Assembly: GCA_004194705.1 (NCBI GenBank)
Contig: SADC01000263.1
Coordinates: 1-64,000 of the forward strand
Direction of reading: 5' to 3'
Length of the DNA: 64,000 bases
From: Ditylenchus dipsaci
Lineage: Eukaryota; Nematoda; Chromadorea; Rhabditida; Anguinidae
Position numbers and translations under genes: made by a program. This document shows, piece after piece, positions 63,779 through 64,000 of this stretch. Numbering within the stretch: position 1 is the first letter of the stretch; each line of letters starts with the position of its first letter. Under the pieces are notes generated by a model, which was given only the letters and a program-made list of their open reading frames with translations, was not told where the DNA came from and ran no database searches.

Positions 63779-64000
63779 CAGTCGAAACTCCCATTAACAT
63801 ACTCCCCATTTAACATACGCTCTCCCATTAACATACGGCTGGCTAAGCTTTGGTTGGTTTCTTCGAAGATGAGGCAAAATTACCTCCCCCATTAATATAC
63901 ACTCCCATTAACATACACCTCTCATTAACATACGGCCAGACTCGGTCCCGTTCTAACAATTGGCTCTCCCATTAACATACAGTCGATCCTTTTTTCAAAT
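63779..64000. mobile_element. MITE, CAGTCGAAACTCCCATTAAC ends, near window edge
   Basis: The left end TACAGTCGAAACTCCCATTA is followed by repeated CTCCCATTAACATAC units and, at about 63980, CCATTAACATACAGTCGATC. The right terminus seems to lie beyond the window. It is the reverse-orientation relative of the 17.4-kb element (GGCTAAGCTTTGGTTG, GGCCAGACTCGGTCCCG are shared). Confidence 0.75.

Overview
This window is eukaryotic nuclear DNA from an animal. It is AT-rich. Genes are split by very short introns, mostly about 45-60 bp with ordinary GT...AG borders, and the space between genes is packed with palindromic and terminal-inverted-repeat DNA. No prokaryotic operon, CRISPR array, rRNA or convincing tRNA gene was found. 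Compact introns, a small LAPTM4-like four-span membrane protein, a SWIM-type Mutator transposase and a bacterial-type pectin-degrading enzyme with introns fit a small invertebrate, and a nematode is my best guess. That assignment is an inference.

Layout. 1-12 kb is mostly repeats, with a broken 3' copy of a polygalacturonase gene at 4.2 kb and an unrecognised exon at 8.8-9.2 kb. A TPR co-chaperone-like gene lies at 12.4-12.8 kb (minus). An unknown two-exon gene end lies at 15.8-16.2 kb (minus), and a broken secreted GNAT-like gene at 18.6-19.2 kb (plus). A complete-looking FN3+GH28 exo-polygalacturonase gene spans 22.1-27.7 kb (minus) and carries a 1.7-kb foldback element in its last intron. 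A four-exon tetraspan gene with no frame break spans 31.4-34.6 kb (minus). Persulfide dioxygenase ETHE1 spans 36.7-38.1 kb (plus, first exon not found).

From 39 to 59 kb on the plus strand, a RING-H2 head is followed by repeated coiled-coil exon modules. These are interrupted by an HMG-box fragment, by a whole Mutator-like element (46.3-51.1 kb) that was itself hit by a PIF/Harbinger-derived palindrome, and by a minus-strand multi-exon gene (53.8-57.2 kb) that combines a membrane anchor, a helix-turn-helix and a possible zinc-binding segment. 59.4-64 kb is transposon debris.

Two themes recur. First, several genes read well except for single-base shifts, often in homopolymer runs: the polygalacturonase, TPR, ETHE1, Mutator and HTH genes. 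The cause is either widespread recent decay or long-read sequencing error. The tetraspan gene has none. Second, several unrelated inverted-repeat families are nested inside one another, so insertion order can be read. The oddest is a GC-rich hairpin family whose two arms each carry a near-perfect splice donor (AAG then GTAAGTG or GTATGTG).

All coordinates, splice sites and homologies were read by eye. Family assignments rest on recalled motifs, not on database searches.
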